A stretch of 64,000 nt of DNA from Emmonsiellopsis sp. PD_33 (lineage: Eukaryota > Ascomycota > Eurotiomycetes > Onygenales > Ajellomycetaceae), in the NCBI GenBank assembly GCA_032988165.1, contig JANTQF010000152.1, positions 17,195 through 81,194 of the forward strand, read 5' to 3'. The notes under the pieces were generated by a model, which had not been told where the DNA came from, searched no databases, and saw nothing but the letters and a program-made list of their open reading frames with translations. The position numbers and the translations under genes were made by a program. This document shows positions 62,201 through 64,000 of this stretch, piece after piece (position 1 is the first letter of the stretch; every line of letters begins with the position of its first letter).

Positions 62201-63605
62201 AGGCATCCGTTGCCAATTTGAAGGAGGAAAATCCCCCTAAATCGCGATCCATGCCGAAACCGACAGGCCTAGGCCCAAAGCGGGTTGCTTGTGATGCTTG
62301 CCGCAAGAGACGTATCCGCTGTCGACACAAGGATGAAAATAATCATGAAAGCGTAACGTCCCCATCGATATCGAGGAAACAATCCTTGAACGGCAGAGAT
62401 ACAGCTGCGTATACCGATGAAACCAAAGAACACTTGAAGCGGGATAGAATGGCCGAGCAGGAGTCGATGTTTGCTGAAGATTCCGCTGTTTTGATGACAC
62501 CCCAGACCAACCTAAACAAGACGAAGGGGCTTAGCCCGAATTCTTCAAATGGTAAAAAGGGTCGAAGCAAAGCTTGTGACGAGTGTCGGAAGAGCAAGGT
62601 AAGTCCTTATTTCCATGTTCCTCTTCATATTATTCCAACTGCCCATCATATCCTAACTCTTAATAGCGCCGTTGTATTCATGACGAAAATGGCCGGATCG
62701 ACCCCGTCAAAGCTCAAGAACGTTCCAAGCCTAGAGCCGCGACCTCAGCCAAGCGACCCCGTTCCAGTGATGAAAACCTATCTCCTACTCTAAGCAAACG
62801 GCTCAGGCCAGAACCTATCCATTTTGATACATCGACTGCATCTCCGATTGGTGCTGATCAAGACTTTGACGGTGAGATTGTACAACCGCGCGCAAATGGC
62901 CAGGGTGTACCCACCGACAAAGCTGCGGCCAACGACCGCCCCCTAAGCCAAACATCTTACGCCTCACCTCCCACACAGAAAGCGGATCTCGTACCTGCTT
63001 CGGAGGTTCCGTCTTTGCCTACAGCAACCGCCCCCGCAAGCAGTCTCGTTTCACCCCCTACGTCACTCGCGGACGACATGGATGTCGAAGCCAATCGGAT
63101 GGATGGAGCGAAAACCGACCAGAATGGCGAACGCTCCACGGCCATCCACACCCCCACATCTACCTCCCGCCATTCTTCCCGCCAGCCTCGTTTGGAGCCA
63201 GCTGCGGAATCCAATCGCAAGGCGCTGTCACGCCCTTCGGGGGTTGCCCCTTCAGACCTGTCAGTCCCCGTCCCATCTTCTTCTGTAAAAAAGCCTTCGT
63301 CGCGTCCGACCTCGTCGCATCGCGCCAATGTACATGCATCACAATCATCATCCGTCCCCTCAAAACACGAAAAGAAACAACAGCATATTACTCCTGTTGA
63401 TAAAAAGCGTGAAGGACGTGAAGGAAGCCATCATTCCAGCAGCCACCACATCTCTCCGACCTCTCCGCACCGCAGCACCAAATCGGCGAAGCATGATCGA
63501 GGAGGTAGCTTCTCCGAGCCAGATGCGGACCCGGAAAGTCTGAGGTTGATTCGGGAGCTGCAGGAGCAGGAGTTTGGCTTGAGGAGGCGGGGGACGAGGA
63601 CTTGA
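59281..63605 (+). CDS. JHD1: JmjC domain histone demethylase, KDM2/JHD1 type (PHD + JmjC), two exons
   Basis: Predicted 1418 residues from exons 59281-62598 and 62667-63605. ATG 59281 is the first in-frame Met (MANSISFRNPSS). After a Pro/Ser-rich N-terminus there is a PHD finger (about 349-405; CASC at 351-354, CDGCMRWFH, CRGC at 399-402), a likely histone-tail reader. The JmjC domain (about 600-740) carries the Fe(II) ligands H645, D647 and H717 and the 2-oxoglutarate Lys K662, with spacings equal to human KDM2A. KDM2/JHD1 enzymes remove methyl groups from histone H3 Lys36 in the nucleus. The C-terminal half is disordered but holds two CX2CX6C half-clusters (C1004/C1007/C1014 and C1099/C1102/C1109) of Zn2Cys6 type. 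All catalytic residues are present, so it should be active. It is the only intact gene in the window and lies about 1.7 kb from the repeat island. Confidence 0.95.
62599..62666 (+). other. JHD1: Intron of JHD1
   Basis: 68 nt, GTAAGT donor, CTAAC branch site at 62653-62657, AATAG acceptor, phase 0. Splicing joins CDECRKSK to RRCIHDENGR and completes the second cysteine half-cluster. Reading through would give an unrelated tail and lose the last 312 residues. Confidence 0.9.
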
Positions 63606-64000
63606 AAAGTTCTATCTCTTGCCTCCTTTCATTCCCTTCAAGGACTTGCACGGTTTATATCGTCTCATCAGTACATTTCCGATCCCCTTTTTTCTTTTTG
63701 TCACTTTTCAATCGCCGTCCCGTGTCATATTACTTTACCCTTTACATATTGCCTTCCTATCCCTCTCCTTAAATACCTCGCCCCATTTATCAGAATGTCG
63801 GCACCTGTACTGTACATGTTTATCCATTTATGTGGATAATACCCCGACCCCCCCCCCCCGCCACCCCCCCACCCTCCTCTCGGGCCAGCGTGTCGGACAC
63901 GGCCCGGCGGGCACGCGGCGCCGAGCCGACAACGACACGACGCGCGCCCGACGAGCGACAAGAGACACGCGGTGTGCACGAAGCAGACATGAGCGGAACG
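63606..64000 (+). other. JHD1 3' region and GC-rich, C-homopolymer stretch
   Basis: About 230 bases of T/C-rich 3' UTR-like sequence are followed at about 63840-63880 by long C runs and then very CpG-dense DNA to the window end. No gene recognised. Confidence 0.4.

Overview
The window looks like a filamentous ascomycete chromosome crossing from an AT-rich repeat island into normal euchromatin. Positions 1 to about 57,550 are AT-rich and almost free of CpG. They consist of decayed, nested retrotransposons, whose copies differ mainly by C/T and G/A transitions, as expected from RIP or from deamination of methylated C. From about 57,550 the composition changes sharply to balanced, CpG-containing DNA with one intact gene: a KDM2/JHD1-type JmjC histone demethylase with a fungal intron. 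Bimodal composition, Ty3/Gypsy expansion and this JHD1 layout suggest Eurotiomycetes, probably Onygenales (a Blastomyces-like genome is a candidate). That assignment is inference.

Layout. 1-2011: the 3' half of a chromodomain Gypsy element (D) with its 3' LTR. 2012-7760: AT-rich DNA with an 87-bp minisatellite, a pentamer-repeat block, an unidentified remnant, and a divergent pair of decayed spliced genes, one of which encodes a histone H3-type fold. About 7790-57480: an old Tad-like LINE that carries all later insertions. Chromovirus B1 (8635-16333, minus strand, 460-bp LTRs, TSD GTAAC) sits in it. So does chromovirus E (17672-55015, plus strand, 150-bp LTRs, TSD CTATA). E is interrupted by B2, a second copy of B (23030-50673, TSD GCTTG). 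B2 is interrupted in gag by element A (29886-38391, 174-bp LTRs, TSD AATG) and element C (38622-50059, 319-bp LTRs, TSD GTGT). The nest is therefore four layers deep, and each junction is supported by an LTR pair, a TSD, or continuity of the interrupted element. A CpG-rich foldback insert lies near 55.7-56.0 kb. 59281-63605 is JHD1.

The four elements A, B, C and E each carry, besides gag-pol, another long coding remnant downstream of pol. B has an antisense acidic, Cys-rich, coiled-coil protein, present in both copies. A has an antisense Pro/Ser/Thr/His-rich protein ending in a poly(A) tract. C has a roughly 900-codon sense ORF with an HxN...HX10R pattern resembling a 2-oxoglutarate/Fe(II) dioxygenase. 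E has a roughly 820-codon sense ORF that I do not recognise. These cargo genes and the H3-like gene are the most novel content. None of the repeat-island genes is intact.
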